A stretch of 37,937 bases of DNA from Phaeodactylum tricornutum CCAP 1055/1 (lineage: Eukaryota; Bacillariophyta; Bacillariophyceae; Surirellales; Neidiaceae), in NCBI RefSeq assembly GCF_000150955.2, contig NC_011697.1, positions 304,798 through 342,734 on the forward strand, written 5' to 3'. The position numbers and the translations under genes are program-made. Below the pieces are notes generated by a model. That model ran no database searches and was not told where the DNA came from. It saw only the letters and a list, made by a program, of their open reading frames with translations. Below are positions 1 through 10,773 of this stretch, piece by piece (position 1 is the stretch's first letter; each line of letters starts with the position of its first letter).

Positions 1-1819
1 CCATTCCCCCATTTGACGCAAGTATAGGAGTTTGTCCAATGTCCAACTCATGTGGAAAAGCACGGGATGTACGTCGCCGCTGTAAAACGCGCGCATGTAC
101 TTGCCCGAGCGTTGATTCCAGTGGTATCCGCCGGGGAACTCGTCCGTTTCGCGGGCTAGTACCTTGACTCGGAGTCCAAACAAGGAAACGTGTTCGTTGA
201 GGGTCGCCACGAGGGCTTGTTGGTGCGAATCAGTTTTGACAATCAGGTCGCCCACCATGAGTAGGCTGGTGAGAAAGTGTCGGGTGCGACGGTTGTGGCG
301 GACAAAGTACAGTCCAGAATTGGCGGAATACGGAGCGTAGCGAGTAGAATGGGCGCCGTCGTCTTGAAAAAACATATCCATGCCAGGGTCGGCGTGGGCA
401 AAGTATTCGAGAGGGTTGGAAAACCAAACAATGTCGACGTCTTGGAAGAGCAAGTCGTAACCGAGCATGGAGACGAGCTGGACGCAGATGACTTTAGCCA
501 TCATCATGGCGGTGAAGCGGCGGTCACCGTACCGCCGGGCGGCTTCGGAGGGAATTTCTCCAAAGTTCTACATCAATATTTTAAAAATGAGTGTGAGACT
601 TATTTGATCAGTATCCACCACCGCCCTACCCTCCGTCAACCGGTCCTCCCGTGAGCAAAACACGTACCCGTTGGTCATAGTAAGCGGTCAGTCCCAAAGA
701 CGTGGCCAGATCGGTCGACTCTTGATCGGTAGTAAAGACAATGACGTTGGACAAATCCAATGATCGGGATTTGGCGGCGCATACAAAGTTCATGAGTAAC
801 TCGGTTTGACCAAAGTTCACCACCATGACGATAACGGTGTTCTCAATCGCAATATTTTCCAGTAGCGGTTTCAGTTCCTCCAAGACCGCATCGACACTAT
901 CCAGATACTGTTTCAGCACTTCCCAGGCCTGTCGGGCGTCATCGAGCGCCGGTGGTATAAAGTTTTGTCTGCCGTTATCAGCGTGTCCGCGACTGACGAG
1001 TCTCAGCGGGACGGCAGTGTCCAATTTTCCCGATTGCGGATGGGCCCGCATCCATTTTTGCAAGTGGTAGGATTCGTACTGCGGCACGACGGCGATACAC
1101 TGTTTCCGACCGGCGCTGTGTTCCGTAAGTACGACGTTGACGAAATCGCAGTGCTCGAGTGCGGCGGTGGTGTTGGCCATAAAGGTCAGGGTGGGATCGT
1201 CCCGGACGGGCTGTGGCAAGGTGGACTCGCGACTGTAGAGTAGCAGGACATCTTCGTAGCCCTTGCCGGGTGGGTCCACAGGCACTCCGAGATCGAGGTT
1301 ATCGACCAAGCCGAGTTTGGGCGTCCGCACCAAGGCGGTGACGAAGCGGCCGGTCCGGTCCGAGGGAAAGAGCCAATCGCGATGGTACCCCGACGTGGAC
1401 GTATCGCTGCCGTCTGGTTTGACCATTTGCCGAGTGCGTTGTTGTATTTTGGTCTCTAGATCGGCCTCCCACTGAGCTTGTAGTGTCTGTATCCGTGCCT
1501 GTAGCTGATGCTCGATACTGCTGGCAGTGCAGCTTGTGGATTCGCGATCGGCACTGCGCCAGGCTTCCAGGAGGTTCACAGTCGCCGACGACTGATGTTG
1601 ACAATCAATACCGGCGAATAAGCAAGTAAGTGTGCCTAGAAAGAAACTAGGAATAGCCGTCGCCAATACGAGGAGGATGGTGGATGAGGAAAGCAGAGAC
1701 GATCCGTTGCGATGGTGACTGGCGTTGCCGTGTAGGTTGTGCTTGGCCGACGATGACCTCCGTGGGGGTCCGGTCCCTACCACCGGTACCCCCGTGTGAT
1801 TGTGATTGGACGGTAGCAT
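1..1819 (-). CDS. GT77-like type II membrane glycosyltransferase, copy A (partial at left edge)
   Basis: Spliced gene, exon 1 668..1819 (384 codons), intron 568..667 (100 bp, GTACGT...TAG), exon 2 567..1 running out of the window, so the C-terminus is missing. The protein starts with a short cytosolic Ser/His-rich tail, then a single hydrophobic signal-anchor at about residues 45-70, then a lumenal stem and the Nucleotid_trans (PF03407, DUF271) domain. The acidic DVD motif (residues 427-429, in the context LLFQDVDIVWF) is the expected nucleotide-sugar/metal site of GT77-type enzymes, which in plants add arabinose or xylose to wall polymers or glycoproteins. I infer a Golgi glycosyltransferase of unknown donor and acceptor. 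The intron was placed by aligning to the two paralogues in this window: YYDQR joins NFGEIPSEAARRYGD. Start ATG at 1819 is the first in frame and gives the membrane anchor. Confidence 0.85.
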
Positions 1820-2976
1820 TTCTCCACTACAGCTTCACAGAGAGAGAGAGAGAGTCGCTCCCAAAGAGGTGTGCGTGCGAGGAGGAGTACGGAGGCGATC
1901 GAAGACTCCCAGGTCAAGCACTCCCCGACACACCACTACCAATAATGCTTTGGCTCTCCTCCCGAGCAACACGAGCCACCGTTTCGCGTGGTTGTTACGA
2001 GGCAACACGAGTGTTTTGGATGGCAAGCTCGTCGGTGACAGTGCAGGGAAGGAATACACCGAGAGTGTACGCAACGAAAGCATCAGCAATAGGGGTCTTA
2101 ACTGTAAGAAACGCAATAACTGTAAATTGGGTCGATTCGTGTGTGTCCATGCGGGGTGAGAAAACACACACACTGTCGACGGTCTACTAGTAGAAAACGG
2201 AACACTCCCGACTCGCATAGGTAGTAATCACAAGCACAGGCCCAGGCAGTTGGGCAGAGTATATAGGTAGAAAGGTTGGTGGGTTGGGAGAGTGTCGGAA
2301 ATGACCCGATCACAGTCAAGTCCCGGCGGTGGAAGTGGCCCGTGACTCGGCTCAAGTATCAACGGTATACTCCTCTTCCAATGGTTTTATTCGACTGGTA
2401 CCGGTGTGACAGGAAAATAATATCTCTAGTACCGCCAACGGTAGATTGTGGTATCTGGTATATAAGTAGGTAGGTAGGTAGACCGGTGAACAAAACAACG
2501 TGTGTGTGCGTATTGTCGGGGGCGTAGGATCGGTTCCGACTCGAGGGGGAAAGTAGGACTGGCTGGACTGCCTGTGCCAGTGCTTGCGAGTGCTTTACAT
2601 TTCGAGAACTCTCGGTCTACAGAGATAGGTAGGATCGTCCCCGGCCCCTCACGGTCAATGCCTTTTACGCTTAAAAGGGTAAGGCCCAAGGCAAGACGCA
2701 ACTCCTACCTCGCTAGTTGTTAGAACGTCTAATGCGTGGTGGTGGTGTACCGACAATCCCTTGCTAGAGGTTTCGTTAGTTGCTCGAAGCTACCGGATCG
2801 CCATCCTCTTGGTTGCGTCGACTCCGAGCCACCAATTCTCAGCACACAGTCTCTCCGACTCTTATCCAACACACACCTCTGGTGTGGGTGTTGGTGTGTG
2901 TTTCTGTGGCTGTACCTACATCCATACGTACGTATTGATTTATATATAGTCCGTGCGCTCGCTACCGACAGTCACA
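1820..2976. other. intergenic region between divergent GT77-like copies A and B
   Basis: About 1.16 kb without a supported gene. It must hold both 5' UTRs and both promoters, or a shared bidirectional one. An A/T-rich stretch at 2938-2950 (TTTATATATAG) lies just before the copy B start and another TATA-like run at 2458-2465 precedes a short (GGTA)n run. These are only suggestive. No conserved short frame in either strand looked like a protein. Confidence 0.6.
1839..1854. repeat. (AG)8 microsatellite in the 5' UTR of GT77-like copy A
   Basis: Eight AG units, read as a (CT)8 pyrimidine tract about 20 bases upstream of the copy A start codon on its coding strand. Length polymorphism is likely; a role in transcription or translation start is possible but not shown. 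Confidence 0.8.
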
Positions 2977-4980
2977 ATGACCACAATGACGACTCAGTCC
3001 AGTGGGACGGGAGTGAGGATATCACCCTTGTCTCTTTTGACGCATCTGCTCGTGGGTCTCGCCGGTCTCCAACTGGGTCTCGTCATTGGGGGATACACGG
3101 TGATCCACACGGGCAGCGACGCTGCAACTACCGTCACCACTAGTGGTGATAGTAGTAGTAGTAGTACCGGTGCCAACGCCGACGCCGTTGTTGGTATCCC
3201 GTGTGGGCGAGACACCACCGACGCTACGATTCGCGAATTACGCCTGAAACTAGCGCACGCCCTCGCGGAGGCTTCCGCCGAAACTACCCTGCCCGAGACT
3301 CTTCAGGGGTTCGTGGCCGGGATGGGACGCGTCGATCGCGACGAATTTATCCAGCGATTCGATGTCGGTGTGCCGTGGGATGCCAAGCAACCCGGCAATA
3401 AGGAAGTTCTCCTGCTGTACAATCACCCATTGTCCCTGCCCCGTAATGGAAGCAGCGACGCATCGTCCAACACCATTCCTCGCTACGAATCGATCAACGA
3501 CGCCGTCCAGAACTGTCACCAAATGAAAATAGTGCTACAGAAACCGAATCAACCCAACGTCTGTTGGGCCGTCGTGGGACAGTGGGATTCGCACCACGTC
3601 CAGAAACTCATGCGACTGCCGCCAGAACATAGTTTGTCGACCAAAAAGGCTGTCTCCGAGGGATTCCCGCTCCGCTACGTCTCTCGCAACCATTTGCCCA
3701 ACGGTCGCCAGACGAGAGTTCCCACCGGTACTTCCTACTTCCCCATCCTACACGACTATCTCGGCAAACTGGAAGCCACGCTCGCCCGCCTCAGTCCCGT
3801 CGCCGCGCAAGCGGCGGACCCCCACAACTCTCTCGTCGTGCTCGTTTGCAACCACGGACAATCGGAACTCTTGTGGAATTTCGTTTGTGCCGCGCGATCA
3901 CGGTCGCTAAATCTCGCGCACGTCCTCGTCTTTGCGACCGACTCGGTGACGTACGATCTCGCGGTCGCCATGGGTCTGCACGCAATGGACGTCCAGAACG
4001 CCTTTGGTGACATGCCCACGGTTGCGGCCAGGCGCTACGGTGACGCCGCCTTTACCGGAATGATGATGAGCAAGGTCTACGTCATGCATCTACTCATCAC
4101 TCTAGGATACAACGTGCTCTTCCAAGATGTCGACGTGGTGTGGTACCAGGATCCCCTCGCGTATTTCAATAACGACCAGTCCGATTTTGATTTGTTCTTT
4201 CAAGACGATGGAGCGCATTGTAAGTGTCGCGCATCCTGTATTTTTGTGGATGGTTGTGCGGAGGGTTGTTGTCGAACGGCAAGCACTATGACTTTCACGA
4301 GGGCGAAGCGCTCCGGTGGTCGTTGAATACGGTCTTCCTGTCCGGTTTGGTGTATCGAATTTTTTATAGGCCCTTCACCGTGTGGTCGGACCTCAGCGTT
4401 GCTAACCTTTTCTTTCACACTTATTTTGTTAGCTCCACGGTATGCTCCGTACAGTCCAAATACGGGATTATACTTTGTCCGCCACAACGAGCGTACGGAG
4501 TTTTTCTTTTCCACGTTGGCCCGCATGGGTGATTTGATTCAAGCCTCGGGTTCGCATCAATCCGCTCTCAACGCGCTTTTAGCCGAACACGCATCCTGGC
4601 GCGGACTCAAGGTTAAAGTATTTGGGACCAGCACGGACCAGGGTGAACTTTTTCCCGGTGGGTACCATTTTCACCGACGCAAAGGCTTCATGAAAGAAAT
4701 GTTAGTTACCAAAAGTGTACACCCGTACGTCTTTCACATGTCATGGACGATGAATAGTATCAACAAACAGCGATTCTTTCGACAGATGGGAGACTGGTTC
4801 GTCCAAGAAGCTTGCATTGGCAAAACTCTGGACGATATTGGGACGGACGATTCGCCGGACGTTGTATCTAAATGCTGTGCTGCCGAGGCGCTTGTATCCT
4901 GCCACTATAGCGACAAGCCGAGTATTATACCGTGCAAGGACAGTCCTTCGATTGACAAAGGGGGAAAGCCATTCTGGTGA
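2977..4980 (+). CDS. GT77-like type II membrane glycosyltransferase, copy B
   Basis: Spliced gene: exon 1 2977..4219, intron 4220..4432 (213 bp, GTAAGT...TTAG), exon 2 4433..4980, giving 596 residues. The frame extends upstream only through a GTG, so the ATG at 2977 is chosen; it is directly followed by a signal-anchor at about residues 15-40. The lumenal part carries the Nucleotid_trans/GT77 domain with DVD at residues 384-386 (LFQDVDVVWYQDP) and the later APYSPNTGLYFVRHN block. The splice restores GAHSPRYAPYS, which matches copy A (GAHSTRYAPYS). The protein ends in PCKDSPSIDKGGKPFW, shared with copy C. It is probably a Golgi sugar transferase; donor and acceptor are unknown. Its intron lies at a different codon from that of copy A, and copy C has none. 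Confidence 0.88.
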
Positions 4981-6012
4981 CGTCGTGTCAATGTCTCTGC
5001 TTGGAGGATGTCGAATCCGTTCAGGCGATCCCGGATGTTAGCTACGGGATGGGGAACTATTTGTTTTCTATGCGATGATAGACTAGAGGGAAATGAGAAA
5101 GGAAAACTTTGTAATTTATAGAATGACGTTGCTTTTAGTTGCATGAGCCGGAGGCACAAAAAATAGCCCATGGTATAAACAAACGATGCACTGTTGGTCC
5201 TATACTCATTGGCTGTGGCCGCGAAAATCAGTGGTACAAAAGGGGACTTGGAAAGTGCACGGGGTTTGCTCTGTTTGTGAGGAAACGAACAAATCTAACA
5301 GTAAGTGTGCGGTAGATAGAAAAGACAACGTAGCAACAGTATCTCCGTAAGCTGGATTGCTTCACGGGTAGAAGCCGATATTACTAGCTTTACAGCCAAC
5401 TATATGGCAACCCGATTCTCCGATAATACTCGATCGAAAGAATACATAGAAATGTCGTAAACGTTCTATGAATTCTTTTTTATATTTCGATTGATCTTGT
5501 AACGACTGATCTGAACTTGAAGACTTATGATACTTTAACGGTAATAAAATGAAAAGAAGTATCATCGCGGTCATTTAGTATATCGCAGGGATTTGGAATT
5601 ATGACGCTGTTGCAGTTCACGCACTAATCCTCGTTCACCTTTCGGATATTCTTTATTTTCATCTAACTGTTAGTCGGAATAGAGAGCTAGTATCTCCGAC
5701 TTTGTTCCCGGGATCGCTTTCAGAAAATACTGCGGTATCCATAGGCGGACAATAGCAATCGATCAATGCGACTGGTTCGTGACAAAGAACCTTCAAAATT
5801 TGACAGCAACATCATAGTCGAGTTTCCGACGCACGATACGTATGCCTAGACAGGTCCGTGTATCTTTCACTTACAAGAGACGACTCTTGTATTTACTGTT
5901 ACTATCCCATCTCAAATCTTTCACCATGGTTGTACATGATTATCGACACGGCCAGTTCTGAAGCGTTGCTACGCGCGTGACAGATCGGACCCTCGGTAGG
6001 AACAGCGAGCCA
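4981..6012. other. intergenic, no gene seen
   Basis: About 1 kb between the GT77-like copy B stop and the phosphodiester glycosidase start. It is A/T-richer than its neighbours. The only frames are short and shadow-like, and I see no repeat, RNA gene or conserved motif. Confidence 0.6.
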
Positions 6013-6934
6013 ATGAAACGAGGAGGCGTCTTGTGTATCACTCTCACGCTGTTGACCCCGTGGGCGCAAGTATCAATTGCGTACGCAACCAGTTCCTACT
6101 ATCTCATCCCGGTGAACTCGGACACACAACATTGGACAAATTTCACGCAGACCAAAGCACAGGGTTCGATCGACGCCTATTTGGTTCACACCAACATTCC
6201 GGACGTTGAAGTACTGTTGCCGCCACCACAGGTTCGATTGGTAACGACGTCGGAGCAAGCCAAGAGAAATTCATGCACCGTTGCGGTGAACGGTGGACCT
6301 TTCAATCAAGACGGGACTCCAGTGGGAGCTGTTTGGAGACACGGCGAAGCCGAGAACAACGAATTCAGTGGTGTCGGTTTCGGCATAACTCGTCCACCCC
6401 ACCGCCGGTATATTGTCGGAACCCTTTCGGGTGTCCAGCAAGCGAAGGCACTGCGAGTCGACAATTTATTGACGGGATTTGATTGGCTGGTACAGCATGG
6501 ACAGAACGTAGCAAATGGAAGAAACAATACAACCGGTTCCGAACGGGCTCCACGGACAGCGGTGGCCGTGGATAAACATGGGCGGCTGATGGTTTACGTT
6601 TCGGATGGATGCCAATTATGGTAAGACGCAACACGATGTTCCGGTGGTTTGTTGCCCTTTGCTCGTGACAACTAACTGTAAAGCAGCGTATTCTTTTTTG
6701 ACTGGTGGTAGCCTTCGCAAACAAGGCTTGACGTTAGAGCAATTAGCCGAGGAGCTTATCGTTTTGGGAGCAAATTTTGCAATTAATTTGGATGGAGGCA
6801 GCTCTTCTACAATGGTCTTGAACAACCAAACAGTCAATTACCCAAAATGTCTTGACATACCTATACGCTGCGAGCGTCGAGTTTCTACTGTTGTCTGCGT
6901 TCCACGGAAGTCGCAGTCTACAAGGTTAGGCTAA
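6013..6934 (+). CDS. secreted NAGPA-like phosphodiester glycosidase
   Basis: Spliced gene: exon 1 6013..6620, intron 6621..6711 (91 bp, GTAAGA...GTAG, with a CTAAC-like branch site near 6671), exon 2 6712..6934; 276 residues. An upstream frame extension starts only with GTG, so the ATG at 6013 is used; it opens a clear signal peptide (residues 1-25, MKRGGVLCITLTLL...). The PF09992 family hallmarks are present: NGGPFN, RTAVAVDKHGRLMVYVSDG, and near the C-terminus NLDGGSSSTMVLN followed by RRVSTVVCV. The animal homologue is the uncovering enzyme that removes GlcNAc from GlcNAc-1-P-mannose on lysosomal hydrolases. This protein stops right after the catalytic domain and has neither the EGF module nor the membrane tail of the animal enzyme. 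The substrate in a diatom is unknown. It is convergent with the LRR gene, with only 24 bases between stop codons. Confidence 0.85.
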
Positions 6935-6958
6935 TCGACATTGTCGACCAACACTTGT

Positions 6959-7747
6959 CTATCTCTCATACAAACCAGGCTTTGCTCGAGCAAAGAAATA
7001 GAGAACGTCTGGATCGTCGTTGACCCACTCGAGCAAAGCGGGCCAGAGGTTGTCTGGAAAGTTCGTGTCGGTAAGATACCGACGCCCCGCTTTGTTCGCA
7101 CGACAAAGGATTCCAATTTGAGAGATCATTTCCGCAGGGATAAAGTTGTCTTCCAAGTCAAGACGTTGTAGACTCATGTTTCTTGTGACAATAGTCTGAA
7201 ACAGCACGGAAGCACCTACCGCCGATATACTGTTTCGCTTCAAACCCAAATGCAGTAGCGACGTATTGTGCTGCAAACCGTCGGCAAGTGCCAAGACGCC
7301 TTCGTCGCCCAGTAGATTGTAGTTGAGATGCAACCTTACTAGGGTTGTATTTACTCGCAAAGCGTCGGCCATAGCGGCGGCACTGCGCTTATCAATGAGA
7401 TTATAGTCCAAATGCAGCGAAATTAGCTTTTGATTGGTAACTAGCGCGTTACCTACTGCAACCACGTCCGTCAAGTGATTGTAGCTCAAATGAAGTGTAG
7501 CCAACGAAGCGTGAGATCGCAGAATGAGCTCCGCCAGTATGTTTAAACCGAGTGGGCTGTTCTTGAGAGAACTAGTCATATTAAGCACTGAAATAACCGA
7601 GTTCTTGCGGAGAGCTTGTGAAAGCACAACCATCATCGAATCGTCGAGTCGCCGTATGTTCAGATTTAGATTGGAAACGTATTCATCTTTGGCCTCGAGT
7701 CTTCGGCATTGGTCCTGAAGCCAGTGAGGTATAGCAGCAGCTTCCAT
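6959..7747 (-). CDS. leucine-rich-repeat protein, ribonuclease-inhibitor/NLRC3-like type
   Basis: Single-exon frame of 262 residues starting at the ATG at 7747. At least five repeats of about 28 residues follow one another, with cores LHLSYNHLTD, LHLDYNLID, LHLNYNLLGD, LGLKRNSIS and LDLEDNFIP, flanked by weaker units at the N-terminal side. The 28-residue period and the alternating LxLxxN pattern are those of ribonuclease-inhibitor-type LRRs. There is no signal peptide, membrane segment, kinase, F-box or NTPase domain, so it is probably a cytosolic or nuclear protein-binding scaffold. No partner can be named. The C-terminal 50 residues (FPDNLWPALLEWVNDDPDVLYFF) form a non-repeat cap. It is convergent with the phosphodiester glycosidase gene. 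Confidence 0.82.
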   Translation of the reverse strand: MEAAAIPHWLQDQCRRLEAKDEYVSNLNLNIRRLDDSMMVVLSQALRKNSVISVLNMTSSLKNSPLGLNILAELILRSHASLATLHLSYNHLTDVVAVGNALVTNQKLISLHLDYNLIDKRSAAAMADALRVNTTLVRLHLNYNLLGDEGVLALADGLQHNTSLLHLGLKRNSISAVGASVLFQTIVTRNMSLQRLDLEDNFIPAEMISQIGILCRANKAGRRYLTDTNFPDNLWPALLEWVNDDPDVLYFFARAKPGLYER

Positions 7748-8264
7748 GGCAGCCTTTTCAATAGCAACTGTCGTTGCGCCCTTGAATGAGGCTGGACGTT
7801 TTCATTCTTTTTGCCTAACGGTCTCGTCACACTTTGCCATAGCCGGAACACAGTCTGATTTCGGGACAAATTCTGATTTATGGCGGAACCCGTGACTTCA
7901 GTTCCTTTGGTGGGATTAACTGTAAAAAGATTTCCTTGGACTTACTGTGACGAACGAAACCTGGCGAGAGGCACTTCCATCGCGTAGCTATCTTTTTACG
8001 GCTCACTGTCAATGACTCGTTTCTCGAGATGGGGCAAACAAAACTAACTAAAAGGATGGGGAAATGCACCGAAGCGATCGCAAAAAGCCTACGCTCAAAG
8101 CAACCGGATATCATTGTTTTTGGGGTCCAAGGACATCCAAGTGGTAGCAAGGTTCCATCCAATCAACGCGCCAACGCGATACTTTCGCAAATATTATGTA
8201 CACCAAAGAATGCCAAAAGGAGAGGCTTCGCTTACAATAAGTTGACTACAGCGAGCTAGAATAA
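7748..8264. other. intergenic, no supported gene
   Basis: Holds the LRR gene's promoter and the 3' end of the gamma-CA-like gene. A 76-codon plus-strand frame at 8029-8259 starts with ATG but shows no recognisable domain and ends six bases before the gamma-CA-like stop; I do not call it. Confidence 0.5.
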
Positions 8265-9152
8265 TCATCCTTGCTTGACTTCCAGCCCAGCTTGCTTTTC
8301 CAACTCCTCTAGATGCACAAAGGTTCGTCCGTACGGCAGGAATTCGAGTATATGTTCCTTGGTCGATGTGAATATTTTGAGCGCTTGCTGTTGAATATCT
8401 TCCTTCTCGTCGGGTGTCAATTCGCTCACGAAGGCAGCCGGGTTGCCCGCCCACATTTGTCCGGAGGGGATGCGCTGGTAGGGCATGACGACGGTCCCCG
8501 GTTTGAGAATCACGTGATTCTCCACCAAGCTTCCTTCCAAGATGGTACACTTGTCCCCAACAACGACCAAATCGTCCACGCGGCAAGATTTGAGCACACA
8601 TCCGGCACCGACGGTCACGTAGTGTCCAATATACGTGTCCGGGGGCAGGCCCGTTTCGAGTTGTCCCGTACTGGAGAGTGTGTTCACAACGGTGCCTTCG
8701 CCAACGCTGCTGCAGAATCCGATTGTAATGCTGTGCTCCGAATCAGCGCGGACTACCGCCTTGTACCAGACAGAAGACTGGTCCCAGTTGGTTACGTCGC
8801 CAATCACCGAGGCCGAGGGAGCGATAAAGGTGTCGTTCGTTACAAACGGAACCTTGCCCAGAAAAGTCATCTTCGGGCGGTGGCGGGAGAAGATCTAGCC
8901 GGCAGAAATAAATTTAATAAAAAAGAAGTGTGAGCTACACGAGAGGAAGCAACGCCAAAGGTTGCACGATATAAGCTTAAACGTCGCAACAGGGGAATCG
9001 CCTATTCCATATCGTCCCGAGAACCTCTACTCGTAGCCGTTGGTCGATTGTCTTACCTCCATTTCACCTCGATGCTTGAGCGCAGCGCCGGTCTCCCGCA
9101 ACGCGCGGCCAAGATAAGCCGTGACGGCTTTGGATACACTCTGCTTAGCCAT
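8265..9152 (-). CDS. mitochondrial gamma-carbonic-anhydrase-like protein (zinc ligands lost)
   Basis: Spliced gene: exon 1 9057..9152 (32 codons), intron 8895..9056 (162 bp, GTAAGA...CTAG), exon 2 8265..8894; 241 residues. Exon 1 encodes MAKQSVSKAVTAYLGRALRE..., which resembles the N-terminus of plant gamma-CAs of respiratory complex I (LGRA...RETGQALDRLG). The splice then gives IFSRHRPKMTFLGKVPFV, matching the plant LSRHRTLM-NVFDKAPLV block. The left-handed beta-helix hexapeptide domain fills about residues 48-180 and ends with the typical IPSGQMWAGNPAAFV plus C-terminal helix. Where gamma-CA has VVH, VGH and LLH, this protein has VVN (N103), VGA (A129) and LKS (K134), so all three zinc-binding histidines are absent; the family arginine is kept (R81). 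I infer a structural, non-catalytic subunit of the complex I gamma-CA domain. An acyl or other hexapeptide transferase is less likely. Confidence 0.85.
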
Positions 9153-9519
9153 GGTCCCTTCGGCACAATGGACTACCAGTAAGAAGTACTACGGATCAAT
9201 GCAACCCGCAACCTGTGGTACTACCCCGCTCGTGTCGCGGCAGCGCTAGCGCACGCTGCATCCAACCCGGAGACAACAAAACTATATCCGGATTTACGGA
9301 AAGGAGAAAGGACCGGGAATTGACGTACTAAAAGTGATTGACTCGGCACTAGGGAGTGGTGGGATGCAACGATATCACTGTCACTGTCAAAATAATGTGA
9401 TGCGTTCCTTTCTCAAAGGCTTCATGGTGAGGGACTACGACTGCCGAAACCGACTTGGAACGTCAAAAGAGAAGGATTTTTGCGCCCACAATCCACGGCA
9501 ACGGTCCGAATCTCCGACC
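9153..9519. other. short divergent promoter region
   Basis: About 370 bases between the gamma-CA-like start on the minus strand and the preferred CRAL-TRIO start on the plus strand. If the CRAL-TRIO protein starts at the earlier ATG (9364), the right part is coding. No motif stood out. Confidence 0.5.
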
Positions 9520-10654
9520 ATGTCGACCTTTAGTTTTACTGCTCCCACCATCACGCCTTCCCATGAGCTCGACGAGTACAACGCGCTCTCTGCATCAGAA
9601 AAGCAAGCCCTGCGTGAGGATCTTTACGGACGATCATCGGCAGCGACTGACGAAGAGGATCAATCGTATGTTGACAGCGAATCGGTGCGCTCGTTGCCCA
9701 CACCGGAAGGCGTGGCAATCTTGCTAGTAGAGATGGAACATGCTTTGTTGGAGGCGGTTTCCGAACCAAACGGTGAGGCCTACAGGGAAGCTATGCGTGT
9801 CGCACCGAGCGTCGTCCAGTCGGAATCCCCCGCCTATGGCTTTCTCCGACACACAAACTACGATCCGTTATCCGCCGCTGAGTCTTTGGCATCGTATTGG
9901 GCCTTGCGTCGCCTACTTTTTGGTGCAGAACGCGCGTACTTACCCATGACCCTACAGGGTGCCATGCTGGACCGTGGTAGTAGCAGTAAGGAGAAGGAAT
10001 ATGAAGACATAGCAACCTTGGAAAAGCGCACTGTCTTTGTCATGGACAAGGATCAGCACGGGCGACCAGTGCTGTTTTGGGATCGCATTCGCTCGTCCAA
10101 GCGCTTTGCCTGTCGCAATTCCGTGTTGCGCTGCTTTTTTTATTGCTGGCAATGTATCTCTACGCTGCCGGAAGCGCAGAAGCACGGCTGTGTCATTCTA
10201 ATGAATATGAAGGTAAGCGACTGCGAAACCAACAAAAACTTTGACAGTGCTGTAGCACCCGCCTTTGTCAACAATTGACTCATTCGTCTGTGCTGATTGA
10301 AACGCAAAGGGGTACGATATATACGAGCACTTTGATCGAATCCTGAGCAAACGCGCCTTTGATATCGATCGCCGTATGCCCATAAAAGTTCGGGCAATCC
10401 ACTTGTGCACCGGTTCGGGAAAGTCTGTCACTGAACTCATTCTACCCGTACTCAAGCACATGGCGGGTCCGGAGTTGCGGTTGCGCACCAAGATACACGC
10501 CGGTAGTAAGAAAGAAATTTGCGATGGTTTTGCCGCTTTTGGTTTGCGGAGGGTGCACGTGGACGCGATCTGTCATGGCTCTTTTCACAACAACGAAACT
10601 CTCCGCGCCTGGCTGCACCAACGGCGTGCCTTGGAAGAAATTGCGACGCCGTGA
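9520..10654 (+). CDS. CRAL-TRIO (Sec14-like) domain lipid-binding protein
   Basis: Spliced gene: exon 1 to 10212, intron 10213..10309 (97 bp, GTAAGC...AAAG), exon 2 10310..10654. With the ATG at 9520 (context GACCATGTCG) the protein has 345 residues; an in-frame ATG at 9364 would add 52. I prefer 9520 because the sequence from there (MSTFSFTAPTITPS...LREDLYG) resembles the N-terminus of diatom CRAL-TRIO proteins and the upstream part is low in character. The middle has AYREAMRVAPSVV...FLRHTNYDPLSAAESLASYW, the CRAL-TRIO N region. The lipid-binding domain starts at about residue 165 (VFVMDKDQHGRPVLFWD) and, after the splice (MNMK joins GYDIYEHFDRIL), continues through MPIKVRAIHLCTGSGK. Such proteins carry or exchange phosphoinositides or hydrophobic ligands. 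The ligand here is unknown. No signal or membrane segment is seen. Confidence 0.83.
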
Positions 10655-10773
10655 TTCGAGTGTACGGGCCCAACACACGAAGAATGTAGAAAGTCAGTCT
10701 TAACTTGTTGGTTAACGAGTTGGTTACCGTAGTGAAAAAGGCTCGCTATACCCTCCCGAGCAGGCACAGTGTT

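Noticed and set aside
2938-2950. TATA-like sequence upstream of copy B as a mapped promoter
   Set aside because: It lies only about 30 bases before the start codon, so a TATA-directed start would leave almost no 5' UTR. Kept only as a remark.
2953-2976. Upstream extension of GT77-like copy B from a GTG
   Set aside because: Non-ATG start; the ATG at 2977 is followed at once by the expected membrane anchor. The same logic was used at 5977, 9334, 12335, 17023 and 19231.
8029-8259. Possible 76-residue plus-strand gene between LRR and gamma-CA-like genes
   Set aside because: ATG start but no recognisable family, low complexity of support, and it ends almost on the neighbour's stop. Could be real only with RNA evidence.
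8313-8933. Plus-strand frame of 206 codons over the gamma-CA-like gene
   Set aside because: Antisense shadow of a conserved coding exon on the minus strand; its sequence has no protein-like pattern.
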